NCBI GenBank assembly: GCA_937981555.1
Contig: CALJOK010000014.1
Span: forward strand, 1 to 64,000
Origin: an uncultured Saprospiraceae bacterium
GTDB lineage: Bacteria; Bacteroidota; Bacteroidia; Chitinophagales; Saprospiraceae
Direction: 5' to 3'
DNA length: 64,000 nucleotides
Shown: one piece after another, positions 38,517 through 47,300 of the stretch
Layout of the letters: the number at the start of each line of letters is the position of its first letter
Position numbering within the stretch: the first letter of the stretch is position 1
Program-made: the position numbers and the translations under genes
Notes under the pieces: model-generated
Databases searched by the model: none
Told to the model about the DNA's origin: nothing
The model's input: only the letters and a program-made list of their open reading frames with translations

Positions 38517-39422
38517 TTAAATTTTTTCCTTTAAAATATTTTTCAGCGCAGGCTGAATTTCTGGAAATTTAAATTTATATCCACTTGCTAAAATTTTCTC
38601 TGCCGAAACTCTCGCACTATTTAAAAGCATATCTGCCATTTCGCCCATCACTAATTTTAAAGCAAAAGAAGGAGCAGGAAAAGGTAACGCAAAACCGCCT
38701 CTCGCTTTTTGAATTTCTTTGACGAAGTTTTTTATCATCAATGGTTCTGGTGCAACTGCATTGTAAATTCCATTTGCCTTTTCATTTTCTAACGCCCAAA
38801 TAAACATGTGGCAAACATCATCAATGTGAACCCAAGGGTAATACGCTTTTCCATTTCCAAAAGAAACTCTCGCACCAAACTTCATCGGCAAAATCATTTC
38901 AGGAAGGGCACCTCCATTCATCGACAACACAATCCCAATTCTAAAAATGGCAGTTCTAATTTTTGATTTAGCAATAGTTTTGGCTGCATTCTCCCAGGCC
39001 AAAGTGCATTCAGAGAGGAAGTCTTCTGGTTGTGGTTCAGAACTTTCAGTCATCCATTCATCTCCTCGATTTCCATAAAAACCAATTGCGGAAGCAGATA
39101 GATATGCTTTTGGTTTTTTTATTTTTTCAAAACTGTCTTTTAAAAGAGCAGCAGTTTGAGTACGACTTTCGATTAATACTTTTTTTCGATTTTCAGTCCA
39201 ACGTTTGTCAACAATTCCTGCACCAGCCAAATTGATTACGTAGTCTGCTTTTTCAATTGCAGCGGAATCAATTGTTCCTTTATTTACATCCCATTGAAAA
39301 AAGCGCTTATCTGATTTTTTCTTTCGACTTAGAAAAATGACATCATATCCTTTTTTTTCCAAAAGAACACTTAACCGTTGGCCGATTAAACCTGAGCCGC
39401 CTGCGAGTAAAACTGTTGACAT
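38517..39422 (-). CDS. TIGR01777-family NAD(P)-dependent epimerase-like protein
   Basis: LLAGGSGLIGQRL, YLSASAIGFYGNRGD, PWVHIDDV. Confidence 0.9.
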   Translation of the reverse strand: MSTVLLAGGSGLIGQRLSVLLEKKGYDVIFLSRKKKSDKRFFQWDVNKGTIDSAAIEKADYVINLAGAGIVDKRWTENRKKVLIESRTQTAALLKDSFEKIKKPKAYLSASAIGFYGNRGDEWMTESSEPQPEDFLSECTLAWENAAKTIAKSKIRTAIFRIGIVLSMNGGALPEMILPMKFGARVSFGNGKAYYPWVHIDDVCHMFIWALENEKANGIYNAVAPEPLMIKNFVKEIQKARGGFALPFPAPSFALKLVMGEMADMLLNSARVSAEKILASGYKFKFPEIQPALKNILKEKI

Positions 39423-39526
39423 AATTGTTTTCGAATTTGTGGTGGTTGTTATTTATCTTTGATGTACAACACAAATACATCATAGATGTTTTTAATTTTT
39501 TTTTAGAGATACAAAAATATATAATT

Positions 39527-41311
39527 ATGTTCCAAAGAACTTTTGCTCAAAAAATACTATTTATTTTTGCGATTATTTTATTTTCCCAAAGTTGTAAAAC
39601 AGATCCAGTTGCAACTAAAGGTGGGACAACTACGGATGATTCATTTACAGTAGTCTCGCGATTGGTAGGGGAACCCAATATGCTAAATCCAGCTTTGACT
39701 ACTCAGGCAAATGCTCGAGGAGTGATGAATCAAATTTTTTCGAACCTAGTTCATTACGACACAAAAACGCTTAAGGCAATGCCGATGTTGGCGAAGGAAT
39801 TACCGGTCATTGAAGAAATTACAGAAGGAGAATACAAAGGAAAGTTACTATGCAAGTATGAAATTCATGAGGAAGCAGTTTGGGATGATGGAAAACCAGT
39901 AACAGGACATGATGTGGAATTTTCAATCAAGGCTATCTTAAATCCTAAAGTTGGAGCAGCTGCATATCGAGCAGTTGCGATAAGTTTTAAAGACATGATA
40001 ATTGATGAAACTAATCCTAAAAAATTCTCTTTGGTATCAGATAATTATTTTTTGACAGATATCATTTTTACAGATTTACCAACTCTCCCTGCTCACATTT
40101 ATGATTCAAAAGGGATTATGAAAATTTTTACGATCAAGCAATTATCTGATACAGATGGTGCTTCAAAATTAGCTGAATCTGATCCTCGTTTGCAAGAATT
40201 CGCAACTGAATTTTCTAATGAAAAATATGCAAGAGAAAAAGAATTTGTAAGTGGCTGTGGGCCATATGCTTTGGAGGAATGGATTTCAGGGCAAAGAATT
40301 GTATTGAAGAAAAAGAAAAACTGGTGGGGTGATAAATTGGCTGCGAAGTATCCATTACTTGTAGCTAATCCTGAAACGATTATTTACAAACCAATGAGTG
40401 ATGTGACTACTGCAGTTACTGAACTTAAAGCTGGGTCAATTGATGTGATGCATACCATAGCTCCACAACAATACAACGACCTAAAAGAGAGCACCGAAGG
40501 ACAAGAGAAATTGAATTTCTATGAGCCATTGAGATTAGCAATTTATAATATTGGAATGAATAGCAATCGACCTAAACTTTCAGATAAAAGAGTTCGACGA
40601 GCTTTGGCGCATATAATAAATCTGGATGAGATAATCAATACTACGATGTATGGATATGCTGAAAAAGTGGTTGGGCCAATACATCCATCACGCCCATATC
40701 ACCATAAAGGCTTAACATTAATTGAAGAAGATATGGACAAAGCAAGAGCACTTTTAAAAGAAGCTGGATGGGTAGATTCAAATGGAAATGGAATTGTTGA
40801 TAAAATAATTGATGGAGAATTGACTGAAATGAAATTGGAATATCTTTCGTCAAGAGCAGGTGTTACTGGCCAAAAAATAGGCACCATTTTTAAGTCAAAT
40901 GCAAAGAGGGTTGGAGTTGATATTGAGTTAATAGTCAAGGAAGGTAACCTCGTGGTAGATTTAAGAAGCAAAAGAGATTTTGATTTATTAACTGGTGGAT
41001 GGGCACAAGATCCAAATATAGATGATCCTTATCAAAATTGGCATACAGATAGCGATACTCCATCTGGTGGAAATCGATTTGGGTTTGGAGATGAAGAGTC
41101 CGACAAAATTATCGAAGAGATTAGAACAATAATTCCTGAGGAAAGAAGAAATGAGTTGTATATGGAACTACAAGAAAAAATCTATGATTTTCAGCCTTGT
41201 ATCTTTCTTTTGGTTCCTTCAGGAAGGATAGCAATTAATAAAAAATTCGACTTTATACCATCAGTTAGAAAACCATGGATTTTTGAAAATGAGTTTATTT
41301 TAAAAAAATAA
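39527..41311 (+). CDS. ABC transporter peptide-binding lipoprotein (SBP_bac_5)
   Basis: Lipobox SQSCKTD; ATG 39527 gives the signal peptide; KLSDKRVRRALAHIINLDEI. Confidence 0.88.
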   Translation: MFQRTFAQKILFIFAIILFSQSCKTDPVATKGGTTTDDSFTVVSRLVGEPNMLNPALTTQANARGVMNQIFSNLVHYDTKTLKAMPMLAKELPVIEEITEGEYKGKLLCKYEIHEEAVWDDGKPVTGHDVEFSIKAILNPKVGAAAYRAVAISFKDMIIDETNPKKFSLVSDNYFLTDIIFTDLPTLPAHIYDSKGIMKIFTIKQLSDTDGASKLAESDPRLQEFATEFSNEKYAREKEFVSGCGPYALEEWISGQRIVLKKKKNWWGDKLAAKYPLLVANPETIIYKPMSDVTTAVTELKAGSIDVMHTIAPQQYNDLKESTEGQEKLNFYEPLRLAIYNIGMNSNRPKLSDKRVRRALAHIINLDEIINTTMYGYAEKVVGPIHPSRPYHHKGLTLIEEDMDKARALLKEAGWVDSNGNGIVDKIIDGELTEMKLEYLSSRAGVTGQKIGTIFKSNAKRVGVDIELIVKEGNLVVDLRSKRDFDLLTGGWAQDPNIDDPYQNWHTDSDTPSGGNRFGFGDEESDKIIEEIRTIIPEERRNELYMELQEKIYDFQPCIFLLVPSGRIAINKKFDFIPSVRKPWIFENEFILKK

Positions 41312-41331
41312 GTTTTCGTTTTTCAAAAAGA

Positions 41332-41373
41332 AAATAATGGGTAGCCAAAATCATTTTTGGCTACCCATTATTT
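41332..41373 (+). terminator. Terminator
   Basis: AATAATGGGTAGCCAAAA/TTTTGGCTACCCATTATT. Confidence 0.75.
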
Positions 41374-41424
41374 TTTAAATAAGATTGATTAATTTTCAGT
41401 TTCGTTTTTACTTAACCCAAGAAT

Positions 41425-42840
41425 ATGTTCAAATATACTGTAAAACGTATTTTGTATTTTTTCCCAACCTTAATTGCTATTTCATTTTTGGCATTTGGAT
41501 TAAGTAAGTGTACTCCAGGTGATCCTGCTAACAATTGTGAGGATTCAAGTTCATTAGCTGCAATGAATAATTGCGACATAGAGTATCAAAGGAGAGCACA
41601 ACTATTTGGTTTGACTGGACCATCATTCTATTTCGAATTAACCTCAAAAGCATATCCCGACACCCTTCATAAAATTATTCAAAAAGATAAAAGAGAGAAC
41701 TGGGAGACTTTAATTTCTCACTATGGAAATTGGGAGCAAATTTCCGATTACAAAAATGCCATTCAAGCAACTCAATTAAAACTATTTGAGATTCCAGATT
41801 CGATAGGAAAAGAGTCCATAAAAAAAATTAAAAAAGAACTTAATTTTCTTCCAATCTTATCTAAAGATAAAGTTATCACAAGTCGAATCAATAAAATATT
41901 AAAAACTTATAACAATACTCCTACATTAAAAAAATACTTAAGTAAAGAGATATCGGGTTTAGAAAATAGCTATAAAAACATTAAAGCAGAAGCAACCCCG
42001 AGTCAATTATATATCCCAACAATTCATTGGTATGGATTTGGAAATCAATATCATAATTGGATAACAAATTTTATAGTTGGAGACTTTGGCACTTCTTACA
42101 AAACGCTTCGACCAGTTGCGTCGGAAATTAAGGATGCTATTTTTTGGACTTTTTTAATGATGATACTATCTATTTTTGTAGCTTATCTTACTGCAATTCC
42201 ATTGGGTGTTTTTTCTGCAAAAAATAGAGGGTTACGTTTTGATAAAATCACAACATTGACATTATTTATGTTGTATTCTCTCCCCTCTTTTTGGATAGCA
42301 ACAATGTTGGTGGTCTTTTTTACCACGCCTGAATATGGATCATGGACAGACCTTTTTCCATCAATTGGTTTAGGCGATTTGCCTTCGGATGCTCCATTTT
42401 GGAGTCGATTCTGGGAAACGGCAAGTCATTTAATTTTACCTGTCCTTTGTATAAGTTATAATTCATTGGCTTTTATCTCCAGACAAATGCGAGGAGGGAT
42501 GATCAATGTAATTCAACAAGATTATATTCGCACAGCAAGAGCAAAAGGTTTGGATGAAAATCAAGTTATTTGGAAACATGCTTTTCGTAATTCCTTATTT
42601 CCTATCATCACTTTATTTGCAAATGTCTTTCCTGCAGCCTTAGCAGGTTCAGTAGTAATTGAAGTAATTTTCAATATTCCAGGAATGGGTAAATTAACTT
42701 TGGCTTCAATTTTTGAACAAAATTACCCAGTCGTTTTTGCCATCTTGATGTTGGCTGCAGTCATGACAATGGTCGGAATGTTAGTAGCAGATATATTGTA
42801 TTCAGTAGCAGATCCTAGAGTTTCATTTGATAAAAAATAG
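41425..42840 (+). CDS. DppB-like peptide ABC permease with ~140-aa periplasmic insertion
   Basis: MFKYTVKRILYFFPTLIAISF, GDFGTSYKTLRPV, RTARAKGLDENQVIWKHAFRNSL. Confidence 0.9.
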   Translation: MFKYTVKRILYFFPTLIAISFLAFGLSKCTPGDPANNCEDSSSLAAMNNCDIEYQRRAQLFGLTGPSFYFELTSKAYPDTLHKIIQKDKRENWETLISHYGNWEQISDYKNAIQATQLKLFEIPDSIGKESIKKIKKELNFLPILSKDKVITSRINKILKTYNNTPTLKKYLSKEISGLENSYKNIKAEATPSQLYIPTIHWYGFGNQYHNWITNFIVGDFGTSYKTLRPVASEIKDAIFWTFLMMILSIFVAYLTAIPLGVFSAKNRGLRFDKITTLTLFMLYSLPSFWIATMLVVFFTTPEYGSWTDLFPSIGLGDLPSDAPFWSRFWETASHLILPVLCISYNSLAFISRQMRGGMINVIQQDYIRTARAKGLDENQVIWKHAFRNSLFPIITLFANVFPAALAGSVVIEVIFNIPGMGKLTLASIFEQNYPVVFAILMLAAVMTMVGMLVADILYSVADPRVSFDKK

Positions 42841-42843
42841 TAA

Positions 42844-44163
42844 ATGATTTTTGGAAAAAATAAGGAGGGAAAAGTGCTGGAAATTCTTGGAGAACAGGAA
42901 CAAGGGCAGAGCTATTGGGCGAGAGTCAAAAGACGTTTTCAAAAAAATAAATTAGCCAAGTGGTCATTACGTCTTTTGATTGGAATATTTCTAATCGCAC
43001 TCTTCTCTGATTTTATTGCGAATGAAAAACCGTTGTATTGTAAAATTGAAGGGAAGACTTATTTTCCAATTTTAAAACAATATGCAGTTGATGTAGGATT
43101 ATCAAAATGGGATACAAAGTTTTATCAAACACCTTGGCAAGATCATGATTATGAGAATGTAATTATGCCCCCAATTCCATATTCTCACTTCACTCAAGAC
43201 AAAAAGAATGTGCAATTTGTTTCTCCATTTGGAAATCAAAATGTTCCATCCAATAGATATTGGCATTGGTTAGGAACCGATCAATTTGGTCGAGATGTTT
43301 TAGCGGGTATGATTCGAGGCACTAGAGTTGCGATGTTGATTGGAGTATTGTCGATGTTTATCGCCACACTTATCGGATTGTTTTTAGGATCATTGGCAGG
43401 TTTCTTTGGAGATACTCGTTTTAGAATTTCAAGGGTTCGGTTGTTATTGAATTTGATAGGAATAGTTCTCGGATACTTTTATGCATTCTCAGCAAGAAGT
43501 TACACATTTAGCGTAGCGAATGAAAAAGGAAATTTTGGAATTGAATTATTTAAAAGTGTGTTGATATTTTTTGGAATTATCTTGTTATGTAATTTATTAT
43601 CAAAAGCATTTGAACGCATTACTTTTTTTGCAAAAACAACAACACTTCCTTTCGACCTTATCATTATGCGATTGATTGAAATTGTAAATGCCATTCCTGG
43701 CTTATTTTTATTACTAGCTGCCGTTACGATTTTGGAAAAACCATCGATTATTTCGGTCATGGTTATTATTGGATTCTTGAGATGGACTAGTATCGCTCGA
43801 TTCATTAGAGCAGAATTATTGAGAGTGCGGTCGCTTGAATTTATCGAAGCAGCAGAGGCAATGGGGTTTAGTGATTGGCGAATAATCATTCGACATGCAA
43901 TTCCAAATGCGATTGCACCAGTTTTGATCACTATAGCATTTGGTGTAGCATCAGCGATTTTAATTGAAGCCTTTTTATCTTTTTTAGGAATCGGTTTGGA
44001 TAATGATGAAATTACTTGGGGACTACTTTTGAGTTTTGCGAGAAATAGTACAACGTCTTGGTGGTTAGCAATTTTTCCAGGATTGGCAATTTTTGTAACC
44101 GTTACGCTATTTAATTTAATTGGAGATGGATTGACAGAAGCACTTGATTCAAAATCACAATAA
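42844..44163 (+). CDS. DppC-like peptide ABC permease with extra TM segments
   Basis: WLGTDQFGRDVLAGMIRGTRVAMLIGV, EAAEAMGFSDWRIIIRHAIPNAIAPV. Confidence 0.9.
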   Translation: MIFGKNKEGKVLEILGEQEQGQSYWARVKRRFQKNKLAKWSLRLLIGIFLIALFSDFIANEKPLYCKIEGKTYFPILKQYAVDVGLSKWDTKFYQTPWQDHDYENVIMPPIPYSHFTQDKKNVQFVSPFGNQNVPSNRYWHWLGTDQFGRDVLAGMIRGTRVAMLIGVLSMFIATLIGLFLGSLAGFFGDTRFRISRVRLLLNLIGIVLGYFYAFSARSYTFSVANEKGNFGIELFKSVLIFFGIILLCNLLSKAFERITFFAKTTTLPFDLIIMRLIEIVNAIPGLFLLLAAVTILEKPSIISVMVIIGFLRWTSIARFIRAELLRVRSLEFIEAAEAMGFSDWRIIIRHAIPNAIAPVLITIAFGVASAILIEAFLSFLGIGLDNDEITWGLLLSFARNSTTSWWLAIFPGLAIFVTVTLFNLIGDGLTEALDSKSQ

Positions 44164-44171
44164 TTAAAAAC

Positions 44172-44271
44172 CAAACATTTTGTTTTCATAAAATGAAAAA
44201 AAAGCTAACAAACATTGAAAGTTAAAATATTAGTGTTAGTAACTTTTTTTTGGATAAAAACAAAATGTTTG
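44172..44271. repeat. Long inverted repeat
   Basis: CAAACATTTTGTTTT (44172-44186) / AAAACAAAATGTTTG (44257-44271), perfect 15-bp arms with imperfect inward and outward extension. Confidence 0.7.
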
Positions 44272-44299
44272 ATTTTTATAATATAAAATTATATCTTTG
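44269..44299 (+). promoter_or_regulatory. Orphan promoter-like element
   Basis: TTG-N20-TATCTTTG on + strand, pointing into the 3' end of a minus-strand gene. Confidence 0.45.
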
Positions 44300-44316
44300 A
44301 CTAATATAAGAGGTTT

Positions 44317-44514
44317 TTAACCTCGTTTCTTCTTTCGCATTTTTTTAGGGAAAAGGTTAGATTTTCCTCTTTTAGTTGAAAGATCTCCTTTTCTGTTGGT
44401 AGATTTCCCAACAGTTTCATTAACAGGACAACCTGATTTTTTGCTACAAGAAGAAACAAAAGGTAGGACCAATAGAAGGGAACTACACAATAACAGCAGT
44501 TTGAATTTTTTCAT
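44317..44514 (-). CDS. Small basic lipoprotein
   Basis: MKKFKLLLLCSSLLLVLPFVSSCSKKSGCPV lipobox; Lys/Arg-rich C-terminus. Confidence 0.7.
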   Translation of the reverse strand: MKKFKLLLLCSSLLLVLPFVSSCSKKSGCPVNETVGKSTNRKGDLSTKRGKSNLFPKKMRKKKRG

Positions 44515-44643
44515 GAAAAATTGTTTTGAGAAAACAGTATTTAAAGACTGCAATTTACAAAAATAATATTACTACATTTGGCGTTTAAACGCTCAAAACC
44601 CCTGTATTTATTGGGTTTATGAATAGTTTTTTATACAATCTTA

Positions 44644-44673
44644 TTGTATTATTATAAACAGCACATAAATTTG
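44644..44673 (+). promoter_or_regulatory. Promoter of the HU gene
   Basis: TTG-N19-TAAATTTG. Confidence 0.6.
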
Positions 44674-44704
44674 TGCCATTATTTTAAATTTAAACTTTTT
44701 CAAA

Positions 44705-44977
44705 ATGAACAAAGGAGATCTTATTAACAAAGTAGCAGAAGAAGCTAACATCACTAAAGCACAGGCAACTGATGCATTAAACGCAGTTTTCAGTACTATC
44801 GGTGATACTCTTGCAGACGGAAACAAAGTTTCTTTAGTAGGATTTGGAACTTTTTCTTCTAACCACCGTGCAGCACGTGTAGGACGAAACCCTAAAACCG
44901 GTGAAGCTTTACAGATTGCAGCAAAGAATGTTGTAAAATTCAAACCTGGGAAAGAATTAGCTGGGGCGGTTAACTAA
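44705..44977 (+). CDS. HU-family DNA-binding protein
   Basis: MNKGDLINKVAEEANITKAQATDAL..., GFGTFSSNHRAARVGRNPKTGE. Confidence 0.97.
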   Translation: MNKGDLINKVAEEANITKAQATDALNAVFSTIGDTLADGNKVSLVGFGTFSSNHRAARVGRNPKTGEALQIAAKNVVKFKPGKELAGAVN

Positions 44978-45001
44978 TTATTGAAATACTGAAAAAATTG
45001 A

Positions 45002-45038
45002 AAAAAGGCAATTCGGGTTCTACCCGAATTGCCTTTTT
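45002..45038 (+). terminator. HU terminator
   Basis: AAAAAGGCAATTCGGG/CCCGAATTGCCTTTTT. Confidence 0.9.
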
Positions 45039-45237
45039 CTATTAGAAGTTCGGAGCTGAAAAATATTAAAAATAACTTATCCATAATTGTGACTTAGAAT
45101 TGATAAAAATAAATTTTTTATTTTTTTAAAAATGGATAAGATTTTGTTTTAAAATTTACTCACTTTTGCGCTTAAAGAAATAACTCATTCCTAAAGAAAT
45201 CAACTTTTACTTCAACTAAATAAAAAAAACTATCATA

Positions 45238-46383
45238 ATGAAATTTGGAACCAAAGTGATCCATGCAGGTATTGAACCAGATCCTTCGACAGGAGCAATT
45301 ATGACTCCTATCTTTCAGACTTCTACCTATGTTCAAGATGCTCCAGGTAAGCACAAAGGATATGAATATGCTCGAACACAAAATCCAACGCGAAGTGCTT
45401 TAGAGAAAAATTTAGCTGCATTAGAAAATGGAACTGATGCTATTTGTTTTGGAAGTGGATTGGCAGCTATGGATGCTATCTTGAAATTATTGAAGCCAGG
45501 TGATGAGATCGTTTCAACAAATGATCTTTATGGAGGATCCTACCGGTTGATGACAAAGATCTATGGAAAATTTGGAATCAAATCTCATTTTGTAGGAATG
45601 GATTCCATTAAAGATTTGGAAAAAGCGATTAATGAAAATACTAAACTCATTTGGATTGAAACACCAACCAATCCAATGTTGAATATAGTCGACATCAGAA
45701 AGATTTGCAAAATTGCACAAGAGAAGGGAATTATGTCTTGTGTAGATAATACGTTTGCTTCACCTTATTTGCAAACACCACTTGATATGGGAGCAGATAT
45801 AGTAACTCATTCAGCGACAAAATATTTAGGTGGACATTCAGATGTAGTTCATGGGGCTGTAATTGTAAAATCACCTGAGTTAGCAGAGCAACTTCGTTTT
45901 ATTCAAAATGCAGCAGGTGGAGTTCCTGGACCTCAAGATTGTTTTCTGATTTTGAGAGGAATTAAAACGTTGCATTTGAGAGTACAACGGTCATGTGATA
46001 ACGCGAAAAAAATTGCAAAATTTTTACAATCTCACCCAAAAGTAGATAACGTTTATTACCCAGGATTAAAATCTCACCCTAATCATAAAGTAGCTAAAAA
46101 GCAAATGAAAGATTTTGGTGGAATGGTTTCTTTCGATATTGTTGGAGGGAACTTGAGAGATGCAAATAAAGTGTTGAAAGGAACAAATCTATTTGCTTTA
46201 GCAGAATCTTTAGGTGGAGTAGAATCCTTGATTGGACATCCTGCAACGATGACGCATGCTTCGATTCCTAAGAAAGATAGATTAAAAGTAGGTTTAACTG
46301 ATTCCTTGATTCGATTGAGTGTAGGAGTAGAAGATGTAGATGATTTGATTCAAGATCTAGAAGAGGCTTTAAGAAATATTTAG
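45238..46383 (+). CDS. Cystathionine gamma-synthase/lyase family PLP enzyme
   Basis: YEYARTQNPTR, ALENGTDAICFGSGLAA, THSATKYLGGHSD. Confidence 0.95.
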   Translation: MKFGTKVIHAGIEPDPSTGAIMTPIFQTSTYVQDAPGKHKGYEYARTQNPTRSALEKNLAALENGTDAICFGSGLAAMDAILKLLKPGDEIVSTNDLYGGSYRLMTKIYGKFGIKSHFVGMDSIKDLEKAINENTKLIWIETPTNPMLNIVDIRKICKIAQEKGIMSCVDNTFASPYLQTPLDMGADIVTHSATKYLGGHSDVVHGAVIVKSPELAEQLRFIQNAAGGVPGPQDCFLILRGIKTLHLRVQRSCDNAKKIAKFLQSHPKVDNVYYPGLKSHPNHKVAKKQMKDFGGMVSFDIVGGNLRDANKVLKGTNLFALAESLGGVESLIGHPATMTHASIPKKDRLKVGLTDSLIRLSVGVEDVDDLIQDLEEALRNI

Positions 46384-46408
46384 GAAATAAAATTCCTTAA
46401 TTATTATA

Positions 46409-46442
46409 AAAACGCTTTTTGTGGAAACACAAAAAGCGTTTT
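46409..46442 (+). terminator. Terminator
   Basis: AAAACGCTTTTTGTG/CACAAAAAGCGTTTT. Confidence 0.85.
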
Positions 46443-46534
46443 TTCTTTTGAATATATTGTTGAGAAATATGTGAAAGAACAATATTGAAATTTGTTTTTG
46501 GAAAAATATATTTTGTGAAAAACAACTTCACAAA

Positions 46535-47239
46535 ATGGAAGCATACAATAGAGAAAAACTAGCCATCACCGCTTGGGCAGAAGAAGATCGTCCTCGTGAA
46601 AAATTATTAAACAAAGGAAAGCATGCGCTTTCAGATGCTGAACTTTTGGCGATACTTTTAGGATCAGGATCGAGGGAGGAATCGGCTGTTGGATTAGCAC
46701 AACGAATTTTAAGGTCAGTAGAAAATAATTTACACGAACTCGGTCGATGTTCCTTGGCTGAATTTCAAAGATTTAAAGGTATAGGAGAAGCTAAAGCAAT
46801 AACCATTGCTGCTGCTGCCGAACTTGGAAGGCGAAGACAAATGACAGCCATCAAAGATAAGCCACAAGTCAAAAGTAGTTCAGATGGCTTCAAAGCAATT
46901 GCTCCAATTTTGATTGATTTGCCACATGAAGAGTTTTGGATATTATTAATGAACCGATCCAATTTTGTGATTGGACGAGAGATGGTTAGTTCAGGAGGTG
47001 TATCAGGAACAGTCGTTGATGCGAAAATGGTCTTTAGAAAGGCTTTGGAAAAATCAGGTGCGACGAGCATCATTTTATGTCATAACCATCCTTCCGGAAA
47101 TTTACAGCCGAGTCAAGCAGATATTCTTTTGACTAAAAAATTAAAAAAAGCAGGAGAAGTTTTGGACATGACCGTCTTCGATCATTTGATTGTTTCAGAG
47201 AGAGGATATTTTAGTTTTGCTGATGAAGGGATGTTTTAG
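46535..47239 (+). CDS. radC: RadC-family JAB-domain protein
   Basis: RPREKLLNKGKHALSDAELLAILLGSG, HNHPSGNLQPSQAD. Confidence 0.95.
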   Translation: MEAYNREKLAITAWAEEDRPREKLLNKGKHALSDAELLAILLGSGSREESAVGLAQRILRSVENNLHELGRCSLAEFQRFKGIGEAKAITIAAAAELGRRRQMTAIKDKPQVKSSSDGFKAIAPILIDLPHEEFWILLMNRSNFVIGREMVSSGGVSGTVVDAKMVFRKALEKSGATSIILCHNHPSGNLQPSQADILLTKKLKKAGEVLDMTVFDHLIVSERGYFSFADEGMF

Positions 47240-47242
47240 TTT

Positions 47243-47287
47243 TTACTAATAAGTGTTAGCGCATCAAACGCTAACACCTATTAGTAA
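47243..47287. terminator. Bidirectional terminator hairpin sharing TCAAACGCTAACACC with the 10.5 kb hairpin
   Basis: TTACTAATAAGTGTTAGCG/CGCTAACACCTATTAGTAA. Confidence 0.75.
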
Positions 47288-47300
47288 GTCGATTCTAAGA

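Noticed and set aside
43500-44189. 229-aa minus-strand ORF opposite the DppC-like gene
   Set aside because: Antisense to a clear permease gene; low-complexity, no recognisable domain; typical shadow ORF.
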